Part shown: positions 21,040 through 33,457 of the stretch, in pieces | Position numbering within the stretch: the stretch's first letter is position 1 | Layout: each line of letters begins with the position of its first letter | NCBI GenBank assembly: GCA_022385755.1 | Contig: MU278350.1 | Coordinates: forward strand, 315,965-379,964 | DNA length: 64,000 bases | Origin: Trametopsis cervina | Lineage: Eukaryota > Basidiomycota > Agaricomycetes > Polyporales > Irpicaceae | Reading direction: 5' to 3' | Translations under genes and position numbers: made by a program | The notes under the pieces: generated by a model | What the model was told of the DNA's origin: nothing | What the model saw: only the letters and a program-made list of their open reading frames with translations | Databases searched by the model: none

Positions 21040-22528
21040 ATGTCTTTCGCCTCTCGCTCAGCTCAGGCCCTCCGCGCTGCCTCGCGTCGTGCTCCCCGCA
21101 ACGTTCCCAGCGTTGCTTCCAAGACGCAAATTGCGTCGTACTCACTCCTTGCACGTAACGCTGTTGCAGCATCGGCTAAGAAGTCCGTTGTTCAGGTCAG
21201 TGCACGTGTGTGTTGGACGTACATACCGCTGAAATTTGCATTGGTAGACCACTGTCCGTGGTGTGAAGACTTTGGACTTCGCTGGCACGAAGGAAGTTGT
21301 CTATGAGCGAAGTGACTGGCCCCTCGCCAAGCTCCAGGATTACTTTAAGAACGACACTTTGGCCCTAATTGGTTACGGTTCTCAGGGACACGGCCAGGGT
21401 CTCAACGCCCGTGATAACGGCTTGAACGTCATCGTTGGTGTGCGCGAGGGTGGCGAGTCATGGAAGCAGGCCATGGAAGACGGCTGGGTCAGCTCGTTTA
21501 TTGCTCACTGCCAGGATGCCGTTCTGACTGCTTATTTTTCAGGTCCCGGGCGAGACCCTCTTCCCCATTGAGGAGGCTATCAACAAGGGAACGATCATCA
21601 TGAACCTGCTCTCTGACGCTGCTCAGTCGCAGACTTGGCCTCAGGTCGCACCCCTCATCACGAAGGGCAAGACTCTTTACTTCTCCCATGGTTTCTCCGT
21701 CGTCTACAAGGAGGATACTAAGGTTATTCCTCCTACTGACGTTGATGTCATCCTCGTCGCTCCCAAGGGTTCTGGACGTACCGTCCGCACTCTTTTCAAG
21801 GAGGGTCGTGGAATCAACTCTTCCGTTGCTGTCTGGCAAGACGTTACCGGCAAGGCCAAGGAGAGGGCTGTTGCCCTTGGTGTCGCCATTGGCTCAGGTT
21901 ACCTGTATGAGACCACCTTCGAAAAGGAGGTGTACTCTGACTTGTACGGTGAACGTGGTGTCGTACGTGAATCCCATGGTTTCTTAGTTTTACTGGAACT
22001 AACTGTGTATTTTGCAGTTGATGGGTGCCATCCAGGGTCTTTTCCTTGCGCAATACAAGGTTCTCCGTGCCAACGGTCACTCTCCGTCTGAGGCCTTCAA
22101 CGAGACTGTTGAGGAGGCGACTCAATCACTTTACCCTCTCGTTGGACAATACGGGTAAGTGCTCGCTATTTTATTTGGCGGGTAGTATTCTGATCATGAG
22201 CAGCATGGATTACATGTACAACGCATGCTCCACCACTGCACGTCGTGGCGCCCTCGACTGGGCGCCCATCTTCGAAAAGACCAACATCCCTGTCTTCGAG
22301 AAGTTGTATGAGAGCGTCAAAAACGGCACAGAGACCCGCAAGTCTCTGGAGTTCAACGGCCGCTCCACATACCGCGAGGACCTCGCTAAGGAGCTGAAGG
22401 AAATTGACGAACAGGAGATCTGGCGTGCGGGTATGTGCCTTCGTTCTTCGTTTCGTCCGTTCATTCATGACTGACTTCCCCCCCCAGGCAAGGTCGTGCG
22501 TTCTCTCCGTCCTGACTCCCTGAATTAG
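21040..22528 (+). CDS. ILV5: Ketol-acid reductoisomerase, mitochondrial
   Basis: The enzyme converts acetolactate and acetohydroxybutyrate to dihydroxy acids with NADPH and Mg2+ in valine and isoleucine synthesis. The ATG at 21040 gives MSFASRSAQALRAASRRAP, a clear presequence; an in-frame ATG at 20989 would add 17 residues. Introns occur near 21195-21248, 21489-21541, 21964-22018, 22155-22203 and 22432-22487, each keeping frame. NADPH site: ALIGYGSQGHGQGLNARD. Further landmarks are PGETLFPIEEAINKGTIIMN, LYFSHGFSVVYKEDT, VAPKGSGRTVRTLF, metal-site region SDLYGERGVLMGAIQGLF and EATQSLYPLVGQYGMDYMY. It ends VVRSLRPDSLN, TAG at 22526-22528. Length near 400 residues matches fungal Ilv5. Confidence 0.95.
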
Positions 22529-23009
22529 TGACGCTGTGTTGTGATGAAGGCTGGGCTAAAAGTACTACGGTACACTGCTGTATCTTATATTCGCACAATT
22601 TCATAGGCTTTTGGATATGATCATAAGTAGTCGATAAAAGTAAGATCCGTGGACGCTACTTCACCCATACGGAGTACTAGGACATATCTGTATCGGAGTG
22701 GAAATCGTTCGCTATACGCTCTGCAGTGCAGGCATACTCACTGGCTATTATCGACCTCAGTGTTGCGCGGGAGGCATGGAGAAAATGGATGAGTCCGGTC
22801 CGTGGTGGCGTGTGAATATACCACATATGGTATGTAGGGCTCCCACGTGCTGGACAGCACTGCCTGCCACGCAACCGTAGTTTTGTTCCCACATGTTATA
22901 CACGTGCCCTGGCTTCCTGTTATGGGGGCGGAGGGCAAAAACCCCCGGATACGAAGCCAGCTGAGTGCATCGGTCCTCCTCTCCAGGAAGGCTTAGCTCG
23001 CTGCTAGCG
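22529..23009. other. Intergenic region between ILV5 and the STAND gene
   Basis: A 481-nt gap holding the ILV5 3' UTR and the STAND-gene promoter. Short ORFs on both strands have no recognisable content. Confidence 0.4.
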
Positions 23010-26000
23010 ATGACTGAAGGTGGTAGTACGCTACGTTACATCACAGTCTCAGGTGAGTTTGGATTCCTCTTGGGCCCAACCTTCTCTAACCGTAGTCGAT
23101 AGGCATCCGATGTGATAACCTCCCTGGTCGTGCGCAGCACTATTTTGTTTCGATCTCTGTCGGCGAAACCACGAACCGTACGGGAGACGCGGCGCGATCG
23201 AGGAGTCCATCATGGAGTGAACAATTTGCATAGTGAGTGTCTTCGACATAATTATTGAAGATGCAGCATTGATTCGTCGTAGCGCTGTGGCTCAGAATTC
23301 GTCGATTGTCCTTACCGTGTTCAAACACCGATTATTTGGCGGTAATAAAGTGGTGGGATTTGTGAGCATCAGTTTTGATTCAGGACCGAATAGCCAGGTT
23401 GATCAAGGTAAGAAGTGCTTTGCAACTACCTGTGTCGTGGTACTGATCGATGAATCATAGACATCACGCTTCAACTGAAGCAGCCAGAAAACCCCAATGG
23501 GAGGATAGAGCTTGTCAAAGGGGCCAGTATACGATGTAAGATTATCGCACAAGCCAGAACTGAAGCTATCAATCAAGTCGTATCCCATGCGGATACCGAC
23601 GTTAGCGATATGAACGTGGCACCGGTGCTGGTGCAGACAATGCTTGGTAGCATTGAAGGTGCGAGCATTATGGCGAACACCATCCAAGAGGATGTCGTCG
23701 CGTGGGGATTTGTGCTCGACAGCATCAAAGTGTTTGCTACTTTGGTCAAGGATATCTCCCAGGTGCGTTCGGACATGCTCTATCGCTCCAAATGCATTAT
23801 CGATGGTTTTGCCAGATTCATCCATACGCACACGCCGCCCTGACCGTACTTTCGGTGATACCGCAGGTATGTGCATCATGAGGTTGCGAAGACAATTGAT
23901 GTGAACGATAGGGCAGGTAATCAACGACCAGCTCAAGACCGACCAAAGACTGAGAGACCTCGTCTCTGCGATGCAACGGGCGTATGGGTTTATCGGCAAA
24001 ACGACGCCATTGGAACATATCCAGCTCCATGTCGAATTCTTCGAGAACATGGCTCGCGCTACGTTCGAATGTGGGAATTTCATTCGGGAGTACGTCAACA
24101 GCGGGAGTTTTGGTAAGCCGATTCTAGCTTCAGAGACGAGCGCAATAGACCTGTTCACCCGCCTCCTCCTTAGTTGCGCGCGCCATCAAGGGCATTGTCT
24201 CACCCAAAGCCAAGACGCAGCTCGAGAATCACATGAAGACATTAGCCTCGCTTATGGACCAGTTCAAGGAGGATAGTGCCATACACACGGAGATCTCAGT
24301 AGTACGCACCTTGGAGACTACTCAGTCAATCTCAGGGGCAGTGGATGAACTGAGTGAGTGGGTCAATTTCTCTTGGAATGCATATCTCTCAGATCTGCTC
24401 AGCGGCAAAGAGCTATCTCGACGACATGCGTTACGCCGAGGGTGCGGGATGCGTTCCCGAAAAGAGGTGCCTGGAAGGCACCCGTATTCGCCTCCTTGAT
24501 TCCATCAGCGGGGACTTGCACGGGGCGATAACTGAGAAAAGCCAGGGCTCTGAGCGCATTCTCCTCCTTACCGGCGTAGCTGGGTCTGGCAAGTCTGCTG
24601 TTGCGCACGAGATTGCCCATCGCTTCAAGTCTCTCCATAGACTCGGAGCATCGTTTTGCTTCAGCGCCTCTCATCAAGCGGAACGGTCTGTGGACCGTTT
24701 CCTGAGTACGATTGCGCGGAGTTTTGCAGAGGTAGACAGCGGATGGAGAAACGCGCTCGTCGAGACTATCAAGTCCGACAAGGATTTACGGACTACGCGC
24801 TCTCCGCGACAACAACTGGAGGAATTCATCTTGAAACCGGCGCAGAAACTGCAATTTGTTGGACCGATTATCGTCGTCATCGACGCCCTAGATGAGGTTG
24901 CGGATGAAGAGCGTAAGCCATTGCTCGACTGTCTCAGTCGACTGGCTACAGACACCACGTTACCCGACAACATCCGGTTTTTCATCACTTCCCGTCCAGA
25001 CCCCACCATCCTCAACGTTCTGTACGGAAAGGCCCATATTCAACACATGGATATTCTATCTGCAAACGCAGAGGGCGACATCCACCGTTTTATCGAACAT
25101 GAGCTCCTGGCCACACCTCTCGATGCCGAAGAAGACACAATCCGGAGCGAATGGGTGCCTTACCTGGTGGAACAAGCGGAAAACTCGTTCCAGTGGGCGT
25201 ACACCTCATGCGAGTTCATCAAGAGCGATATCCCTGGTTTATCCGCAGAGGAGCGGTACCTCATGCTCAGAACGCAGCAATACCGCGGGCTTGAGTCCTT
25301 GTACGAAGCAATCATGAACAAGGTCATTACCGCCGGCAACGTATTGAAGGACGAAGCATTTGAGCTCGAGTTGCGGGAAAAGCTTTGTCGAGTCCTCGGG
25401 CTCATCGTTACCGCATACGAGCCTCTTCCTTGGAGCGCCTGGGTTGACCTGCTCGGCGGCAACAGCGAAGATGTCAAAACCGCAGGCAAAATATTACCTT
25501 ACCTTGGACCCTTATTCCGCGGTGTTTCTGTCTCCGACAGAGAAAACAATCGCTCAATACAGCCCGCGCACACATCGTTGCGAGATTATCTGACTGAAGG
25601 GGCTCGTAACCAGCGGTTCAGGGTGGACACCTTGGCCGCTCATGTCAAGCTCGTCAACGCGTGTTTGCGTACCATGGAGACTCAGCTTCGCTTCAATATC
25701 TGTGGTCTGGAAACATCGCATCGTGCGAACAAGGATGTGCTGGACCTTCCCCAACGAATACAACAGAACATCTCCCCCGCGTTGCTATACGGTTGCCGAT
25801 TCTGGAACTCTCATCTGACAGCAGCCCCGCACAAACAGTTCCCGCTTGACGCGTTATTCTCGTTCCTTAAGCAGAGGCTGCTTTTCTGGCTTGAAGCAAT
25901 GTCTCTTCTGAGGATGGTCGGCTTTGCGTCTGAGGGGATCAAGGAGGTCCGCAAGTGGATTCTGGTGAGTGCAGTGTTATCAGAGCTCACGCAAGAGGTA

Positions 26001-28510
26001 TCTTATGGCGGGAACTGTTTACTCAGACATCGAACTACGACACGGACGAGCAGCTGCGCCAGCTGGAAAAGATGCTCGGCGAGGCTGATCAGTTTGTGTC
26101 GATGTGCATACCTGCAATATCCATTTCTACCCCTCACCTCTACTTATCGGCTCTTGCCTACGTCCCGTCGACATCGTTCATCAGTCGCTGCTATTCTGAC
26201 GTCTACGCTGGCGGTGTTCGCGTTATCAATAAGGAAGATATACGCTGGCCTGATTGCATCCTTTGTGTTGTTTCAACTAATGCAATCTGTGCTGTTGCTG
26301 TTTCTCCAGATGGCCGTATCCTCGCAACGGCACACTACGATTGCACCGTTAAGCTCTGGAATGCGGTGACTGGAGAGCATGTGGGGGAGTCCTTCGTAGG
26401 CCATACGGACTTTGTTAGGTCGGTTGTGTTCTCTCCCGACGGCAAGATTATCGCCTCTGGCTCAGACGACATGACCGTCTGCCTCTGGAACGCATCCACT
26501 GGGAAGCAGATAGGCAATGATCTTTGTGGCCACACAAGTCCGGTCTTGTCCGTGGCATTCTCGCCGGACCAACAGACATTGGTCTCAGGCTCAAGTGACA
26601 AGACAGTCCGCCTGTGGAAGGTGACAAGCAGAGAGTCGGCTAGTGAAGCGCTCATTGGCCACACAGGTTATGTCAGCTCAGTTGCCTTCTCGCCATGTGG
26701 AAGGACATTCGCCTCAGGATCGCATGACGAGAGAGTCCGTGTTTGGAATGCGGAGACCAGAGTGCTGATGTACGCGCCTCTCGAGGGCCACACGGACGCT
26801 GTCAAGTCGATCGCATTCTCTCCAGATAGCCAGACACTCGCATCTTGTGCAGAAGACAAAACAATAAGACTATGGGATGTAGAGACTGGGCAACTGAAGT
26901 ATAGCCCCCTCGTAGGTCACCTAGACGGCGTCATATCTGTCGCATTCTCACCTGACGGGGGAACTATCGCATCGGGCTCCCGGGACCACACCATACGCCT
27001 TTGGACGGCAGACACTGGGAAGCCAGTCGGCAGTCCGCTCAGGGGTCATACATATGCTGTTCGCTCGGTTGCGTTTTCTTCAGATAAGCGGATTCTGGTT
27101 TCCGCCGCGGATGACCTGAATGTTCGGGTGTGGAAGATAGAGGCTGAGAAGGCAAAACGCAACGGTATGGTCGACGGCAATCATTCTTTTCAAGCGGTGG
27201 CGTTCTCTTCAGATAATGAGACTGCTGCATCCGCGTCAGGAGACGGTACCGTCCATTTGTGGAACACTCGCACTGGACAGCCTGTGGGAGAACCACTCCG
27301 AGGCCATACAAACTGGGCGAGATCAGTGGTGTTCTCACCTGATGGAAGGACTATTGCATCGGGCTCAGACGGTATGACACTCCGGCTGTGGAATGTGAAG
27401 ACGGGACAACTTGTATGCCAACCCCTCGAGGGCCACTCTGGCTGGGTTCGCTCAGTGGCTTTCTCACCGGATGGCAAGATTGTCGCATCGTGTTCAGACG
27501 ACGAGACCATCAGGCTATGGGATGCAGCGACAGGCGAGCAGTTAGGCGAGCCCATGACCGGGCACACCGACGTTGTGAGGTCTATCACCTTCTCGCCGGA
27601 TGGCCAATGCCTCGCGTCGGGATCATACGACCGGACGATCATCCTGTGGGACGTGACAACAAGGCAGCGAATCGGCGAGCCTCTCCGCGGGCATGAGGAC
27701 CGTGTTAACGTAGTCGCCTTCTCACCAGACAGGCGGACCATTGCATCAGGATCGTCTGACGCTTTAATTCTGCTGTGGCATGTAGACACACGAGAACCCA
27801 TCGGTGCGCCTCTCCTGGGCCACACTGGCTATGTTTTCTCCGTCGCCTTCTCACCGGATGGGAAGACGCTTGTATCGGGCTCAAATGACCACACGATCCG
27901 TCTCTGGGATGTTGCGACGCTCGCGCCCCTCGGTGGCCCTCTGAGAGGACACACAAAATGGGTGAACTCCGTCGCTTTTTACCCGGGTGGTGCAGCGATT
28001 ATCTCAGGCTCGGAAGACCGCACAGTCCGGCTGTGGGGTGTGCCTGTTATCGACTCTGCTCTCCCTGCCCACCCCTCATCTCGCGAAACATCCCTCCCGC
28101 CACCTCCCTCGTTGGAGCAAAGCAACACGATTACAACCTTACTCAGCACACCAGCCACCGCAGCCATACGTGATAATGGTACGTTATTGTGCTTCGCCAT
28201 CAAGAATTCTCTACTCATTCTTCATGTCACTCCACCTTCGACGATCTTATGCTTTTCAGAGTCTTCATCTCGTACCCCGGTAAGAACCAACCACACTCTA
28301 AACACTGATTCGTTAGAACTGGACAACGTCAGTGGCTACATGCTCGGCCCCGAGGACGAACTCCTCTTTTGGGTCCCTCCAGATTATCGAATCGGACTCT
28401 GCAGAACCAGTACTCTATGGGTCGCTGGCGCACTCTCTCTTCGTCTTGACCTCTCACATTTCGTACACGGAGAGCGCTGGATGCAATGTCGGACCGGGAG
28501 GGCGGCATAG
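23010..28510 (+). CDS. C2-NACHT-WD40 STAND (NLR-like) protein
   Basis: This is a large signal-transducing NTPase of the fungal NLR-like class, presumably cytosolic and oligomerising on ligand sensing, with a role in non-self or stress recognition inferred from the class. My exon model: 23010-23052, 23103-23231, 23282-23407, 23461-23762, 23816-23866, 23917-24112, 24174-24353, 24403-25962, and from about 26027 on; two more short introns are likely near 28180 and 28279. An N-terminal C2-like domain (residues about 8-100) has LRYITVSGIRCDNLPG and VVGFVSISFDSGP. A helical region carries the IHPYAHAALTVLS segment typical of these proteins. The NACHT has Walker A GVAGSGKSAVAHE (about residue 402) and Walker B IVVIDALDEVADE (about 499). 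Fourteen WD40 repeats fill about residues 946-1548, followed by a conserved-looking C-terminal tail. About 1,640 residues in all. Confidence 0.9.
26279..28057 (+). repeat. Fourteen tandem 43-codon WD40 repeats
   Basis: Within the STAND gene a 129-bp unit recurs fourteen times, reading roughly VxSVAFSPDGxxxASGSxDxT, then xRLWDxxTGxxxGxPLxGHT. Spacing is constant, and repeat 7 (AEKAKRNGMVDGNHS) is the most divergent. Fourteen units fit two seven-bladed propellers. The units differ clearly at nucleotide level, so they are not freshly amplified copies. Confidence 0.88.
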
Positions 28511-28613
28511 TACATTATAATATAATTCCAGCGGTCTCTACCGTATTCACTTCTACTCAGATACTCTGTCTGTTTTGATTCATTGCTGTTGGTAGAGGAT
28601 CTCAATCTTAGTG

Positions 28614-28760
28614 CTTGGTTCTCTCTCTTCTTCGTCTACAAGGAGTATATCAAGGCCGTTCCTCCCATTGACAGTGATGTTGTGCTCGCCGCCCTCAAGG
28701 GATCTGGACGCCCCGCGCGCGCTCTTTCAAGTCTGAACAAGAGCGCCGCATACGAGATAT
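28614..28760 (+). pseudogene. ILV5-like ketol-acid reductoisomerase fragment
   Basis: A stretch reads FFVYKEYIKAVPPIDSDVV then LAALKGSGRPARAL, closely matching FSVVYKEDTKVIPPTDVDVI and LVAPKGSGRTVRTLF in the ILV5 gene of this window (nt about 21690-21800). Nucleotide similarity is also plain (GTCTACAAGGAG, GTTCCTCC, TCTGGACG, CTCTTT). At 28728-28731 a base appears lost relative to ILV5 (CTCTTTCAAG against CTCTTTTCAAG), which shifts the frame. No flanking Ilv5 domains are present, so it is a relic and not a second enzyme. Part of the similarity ends near 28735; the right limit is uncertain. Confidence 0.62.
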
Positions 28761-30207
28761 TGTAACGGCAACAGGGGAGTGTTTGTTCAGACGGAAGCTC
28801 TTCAATGCGAACGCAAGTGCAAGTGCTATTGAACTTGAAGGCTTGAGTTCACAGGAAAGCGATATGATTACACTTCGCCTAGAAATACGTCAACTTTGAC
28901 GAGAATGTCGTATGCGCCTCCTATCTCATGAATGCTTTCAGAATTTGGGACCGATTTCCGACTGGCGAGGACATCACTGAGGTCTCCGGAGCTATGTGAT
29001 CCCCCGCTTGTCCAATGGAATGGAGACGGGCGGATACACAAGGTTGCGGATACGTGTTCGCGCTCGGCTGACTATTTCCAAAATACACTGCCTTGCCGTT
29101 CAAATCGATCCGAACTGCCTGTCTCGGATTAAACATGTTTTCATGCAAAATTAGATCGCTTCTTTACGTACCAATGTTCTCTGCGATGGCGTTCGTTGAG
29201 TGTTGAGGGCTGTGAACCTGCAAACAGTAGCTGTGTTGGGCACCGGTGATCGGACGGCGATGATCCTCGTCTCTGCGCATGAGTATCAAAGACCTCTTCT
29301 TATATCGAAATCTGCCTGTCAAAGCAACTCGAAGGGATGCATCCATCGTCTGAAATTCCTTTCCGTTCTCGTTCCGGCCGACACCTGAATAATTAAGTGG
29401 ACAGCCCAGCCCTAATAGACGGCGATGTGGAGGAAAGCATACCTTGATCATAGCGGGTTCCAGTATGCTTATACGCATCTACTCAAGACTTGCTCTTCAG
29501 CTCTTGTATTGCCAAGTTAGAAGATATTAGTATGATAATTCGACTCGGACCTATCGGCTGAATCGCAATTATCAAACGGCCGTAAACGGCGAACAGAATC
29601 AAAGTTCTCAGCACACCATCGAGGGTTGATTGACCGAATATTGCTCACCTGAGAACACTATTCGGGCAGAAACCTGTTTTGCAGGCAGGAACTCAAGCGC
29701 ACTTACGGCTCATCATGACCACCATACCGCCCGTCGTGTGAACATCCGGCGTTGGTTGTGCTTGGTTAGCGCAACCGACAGCGCTATTGACCTCGACGAG
29801 GCGACCACTCCACGATAGCTTCAGGCAAAGGCAGACGCATTGCCAATCAGATAGGTCAGATGATGAACAAGCGCGGCCACTTAAGCAACTGCTTAAGCTC
29901 GGGAGTACGTGCGCACTGCGTCGTTGAGGTTGGCGGTACGCTGGTAATGGATGTGAGTCTGCCAACGTACGTGTTGAATAGTGCAAAAACATAATTGTAT
30001 AAAGCGGGCGTGCACTGCGCTGCAGCCGGAACTGCGGAGATGGGACATCTTTCGAGAACGGTCCGAGGTGTCCGAAGTCCTTCTAGGCGGGCTTCCGGGG
30101 TCCTGGATTAGCAGAGACCAGTTGCTGGGCGTCCTTGTACGCAGAGAGCTCGATAACGGGGACCGTTCTCTGTTCTTCTCATCCACATACAGTCGTCGTC
30201 GTCCGCG
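28761..30207. other. Gene-poor region downstream of the STAND gene
   Basis: About 1.4 kb without a convincing gene. Directly after the ILV5-like piece one frame stays open for some 60 codons with a charged composition (KSEQERRIRDIVTATGE) and then stops. On the - strand, ORFs at 28921-29148 and 29164-29478 have mixed composition and no known domain. The right part should carry the promoter and leader of the transcription factor that starts at 30208. Confidence 0.35.
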
Positions 30208-33200
30208 ATGGCTCACATGTTGCCCCACCACCAGGACATGAACATGCAGGGTCACCCAAGCCACCCGACTCTCCAGGCAGCTCTCCAGATCGACCCGAAT
30301 CAACCTCCGCCACAGCCTCAGGGCCCGCCCCAGCAGCCCCCCATAGCGTCGCACTCTCGAAAGAGGAAGAAAATTGAGGGAGACAATGGCGAACCTCCAG
30401 TGCCTTCAGAACCTAGAAAGTTGCGGAGGTCTCATGAAGCGTGCGCACGGTGCAGAAGCAAGAAAATTAAGGCAAGTCCCGTCGGGCGACACCGACGGCA
30501 AATTCCCGTCGCCTCGCCTCTCTCTCTCCCCGTTTGATCTCTTCACGCTTATTGATGCTTGCGGACAACAGTGCGATTCAAAACACCCAAGATGTACCGC
30601 CTGCGCATCTGCCGGTGTGCAATGTCACCAGGAAGACAGACACAAGCAGACCCTAGTCGCCAGGGGGCACACAGAACACATCGAACGACAGCTAGCTCTA
30701 TGTATCGCACTGCTCAAACGTCATATTCCGAATTTCGACCCGGACGAGCTTGAGAATATCGCAGCGAGGGAAGGAGTTGAAGTTCATCAGGCAGAAGCGA
30801 GCCCTGTTGTAGGTGGTGGTTACCCTTTCGCTCCCAACGGTACGCCTGCGTCTAGCGGTCAGGCATATCCTCTGCGTTCTGAAGATCAATTTGGTGAAGG
30901 TTCCCCGCCGCGAGGCTATCCGCCCTTCCCGCCTCCTGGTCAACCAATGATGGCGCCGCCTCCGGGCTATCCAGGCCCTATACCCATGCCGTATGGGTAC
31001 CCACCTCCACCACACATGATGCCCCCAGGTTATAATCTGCATATTCACCCGGCACTCCAGCAGCAGTCACCTCCTCAGTCGCATGCTCCACCTCCTCTTC
31101 ACAACCAGGTACCTCAAGAGCCTCGAGGACCTGAGCCTCTTCCTAACGACCTCACTAACAGTCACGTAAGCCATCGCATCTGTATCGTTGCTTCATACAT
31201 TCTTACAGCGCGTTCCAGGCGTTGGCAAAGGCGTTCGGTGTGTCGGCTGCGATAGTCGGAGATCTCAAGCTTGCTCCTGCTCCTATCGATACCGAGGATT
31301 TGGCTGTTGGGCTTACTGGTCTTTCTTCTCGTCGCGATTATGAAGCACCTGAGTCATCAGTACCCAGAGACCCTTCGAAGTGGGTTGCTGTGACCATCAA
31401 TCACAATACTGCCAGTTCGCCTACAGTTTCCACTTCTGGCACTCCGAAGCTCGCTTCCTCAGACGTGAAACCTTTGTTGGTTTGGCTTCCGAAGGATCGT
31501 GGCATGGTCCAGAAGATTACCAACGCATACTTCACTCGCTTGAACGTACACCGGCCTGTCTTCACTCGAAGCACGTTTGAACATAGTCTCAACGCCCTGT
31601 ATGATGGGACAGCACCACACGACCCTGGTTTCATCTGCAGTGTATATCTCATATTTGCCCTGGGTACTCTCAGCGAGCTCAATCACAGAGTGAACGGCCT
31701 TCAAGATGGTCAACCCCTTCCCTCTGGACCGGCCGCGTTGAAGAAAGTTATGCCTCTAGACTGGCCGTCACAGGAGGACTTATTCGACATGGCATTAGCG
31801 GTCAAGCAAGAATTGCGCGTCACTATCTCTTCGTTACAAGCCCTCATTCTATTACATTGGTACTTGTATACTGAGGCAAGTCATTTTCAAGTCAATGTAC
31901 CGGCGCGCACTGACTTCCTTCTAGCGGCAAGGACGAACTCTTTGGCGATTGGTTGGAAGCCTTGTACGACTGGCCGTTGAATTGGGCTTACACCATGACC
32001 CTACGATCGTCCCGTCTGAAGATCCACAGAATCCCACCGGCCGACCTCCGCCTCCAGTCTTTTCTGACGAGGAGTGCCAGCTACGGATCCGACTTTGGGC
32101 AATTGTTCTCTTACACGACCGTGGGACGTCCATTCTGCTTGGCCGCCCCCTCGCCATCGCACCATACGATTCGAACACGCCTCGCCCGTCCGCTGGCAAA
32201 GGGGATGGAGTCTCTGAGCACTTCGTCTTTTCTGCCCCTATTGCCGAAATCCAGGCTGACATCATCAACTCGTTGTATGCGCCTACACGCCAATCCGCAA
32301 ATGGGATCCTCCGTCAGGCCCAACGCATTAACAAGAGTATCTCCTCGTTTGTGGCTCACCTACCTGAAGCCTACAAGTACTACTTATCAGGCTCGGAGGA
32401 ATGGCCAGTGGAACGACGAGTGAAGCTTGTGGAGAACATCACCGAAGATCAAGGTCTAACTCTGCTGAAGATTGGCATTTCCCGAATTTTACTCCTCCGA
32501 GCACTATTCAGTTCCAAAGAGCTACCGTTCCCGTCCAGGCACCAAGCTTTGGTTGATGGTATGTTCATCTCACAGCAACTGTAGTTTGACCTTGGTGCTG
32601 AGCTACAACATGCAATATTTTCGTTCAGCTATCGTATCGTCTCACAACATCATTATTGTACACCAACAGCTCATCAAATTCCCCGACATCGCTTTCTTCG
32701 TCTCTCCCATTCCGCTGCATATCGCTGCCATGGTTATATTGTTCGGGCATATGTCGAAATGCAAACGTCTACCTCTGGACCTTGCTCTACAAGATGTGTG
32801 GATGGCTTTGGACATGCTGCCCAAATTCCGATGGAGGTGGGAACGGAAGGACATGAAGGGAGGACATCCACTTATTGCCAAGCTCGCCGAACAAGTTCTC
32901 AAGGTTAGCCTCTCCCAAGTGTCACCCACAGCACCCCCTATGTTGCTCTCAGAGGCTGCGGACAGTATCGATGCAGTGCTATCACCCACATCGCATCCTC
33001 CTCTGCCTACCACGCCAACCATGGGCCCAGCACAGTACTCTCCTATCCAGCCGTATGCAAAGCAGTCGCCAACAGGCGCACCGAACATCTCGTCCAGTCC
33101 AGGCGAAGGTAACGGTACACCTACTCAGGACAACGGCCGCGATGACAAGCTGGCAGAGGTTCCACCCGGCTTGTTCTACCCGTTCTATCCAGAAAATACC

Positions 33201-33457
33201 AGTGCCGGTCCTGCTACCTCATCGTTGATCAGTTCGACCATCATCACTCATGGGTACCAGCCGTCGCAAGAGTCGTTTATGCTGGAAGAGAAGGATCCGT
33301 CGTTGGTTCAGGCGACCGGGGCAGCCATGCACATGTGGCACCACTCTGGTGTATGTACCCGCAGCGCTCAATGTTTGCAGAATAATGCTGACTTTTATCT
33401 GATCAGCAACAGGACCCAAGAACCATGGCTCCCTACCAGGGACAGTCACATGGCTGA
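30208..33457 (+). CDS. Zn2Cys6 fungal transcription factor
   Basis: A nuclear regulator with an N-terminal binuclear zinc cluster and a fungal_trans middle homology domain. After a Pro/Gln-rich start (MAHMLPHHQDMNMQGH) and basic HSRKRKKIEG comes the cluster CARCRSKKIK-CDSKHPRCTACASAGVQC. Its spacing C-x2-C-x6-C-x6-C-x2-C-x6-C is canonical; an intron of about 95 nt lies within it, after KKIK. A linker (HTEHIERQLALCIALLKRH) may dimerise. A Pro/Gly/Met-rich low-complexity stretch follows, then fungal_trans motifs: NAYFTRLNVHRPVFTRSTFE, LILLHWYLYTE, LAVELGLHHDPT, RLWAIVLLHDRGTSILLGRP. The end is GQSHG with TGA at 33455. Target genes are unknown; the domain type is certain. Confidence 0.9.

Noticed and set aside
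26335..27825. Long - strand ORFs under the WD40 repeats
   Set aside because: They repeat with the 129-bp WD40 period and have no fold of their own; antisense shadows.
26279..28057. Regularly spaced repeats considered as a CRISPR-like array or satellite
   Set aside because: The unit is a 43-codon protein repeat in an open reading frame; there are no spacers, and the genome is eukaryotic.
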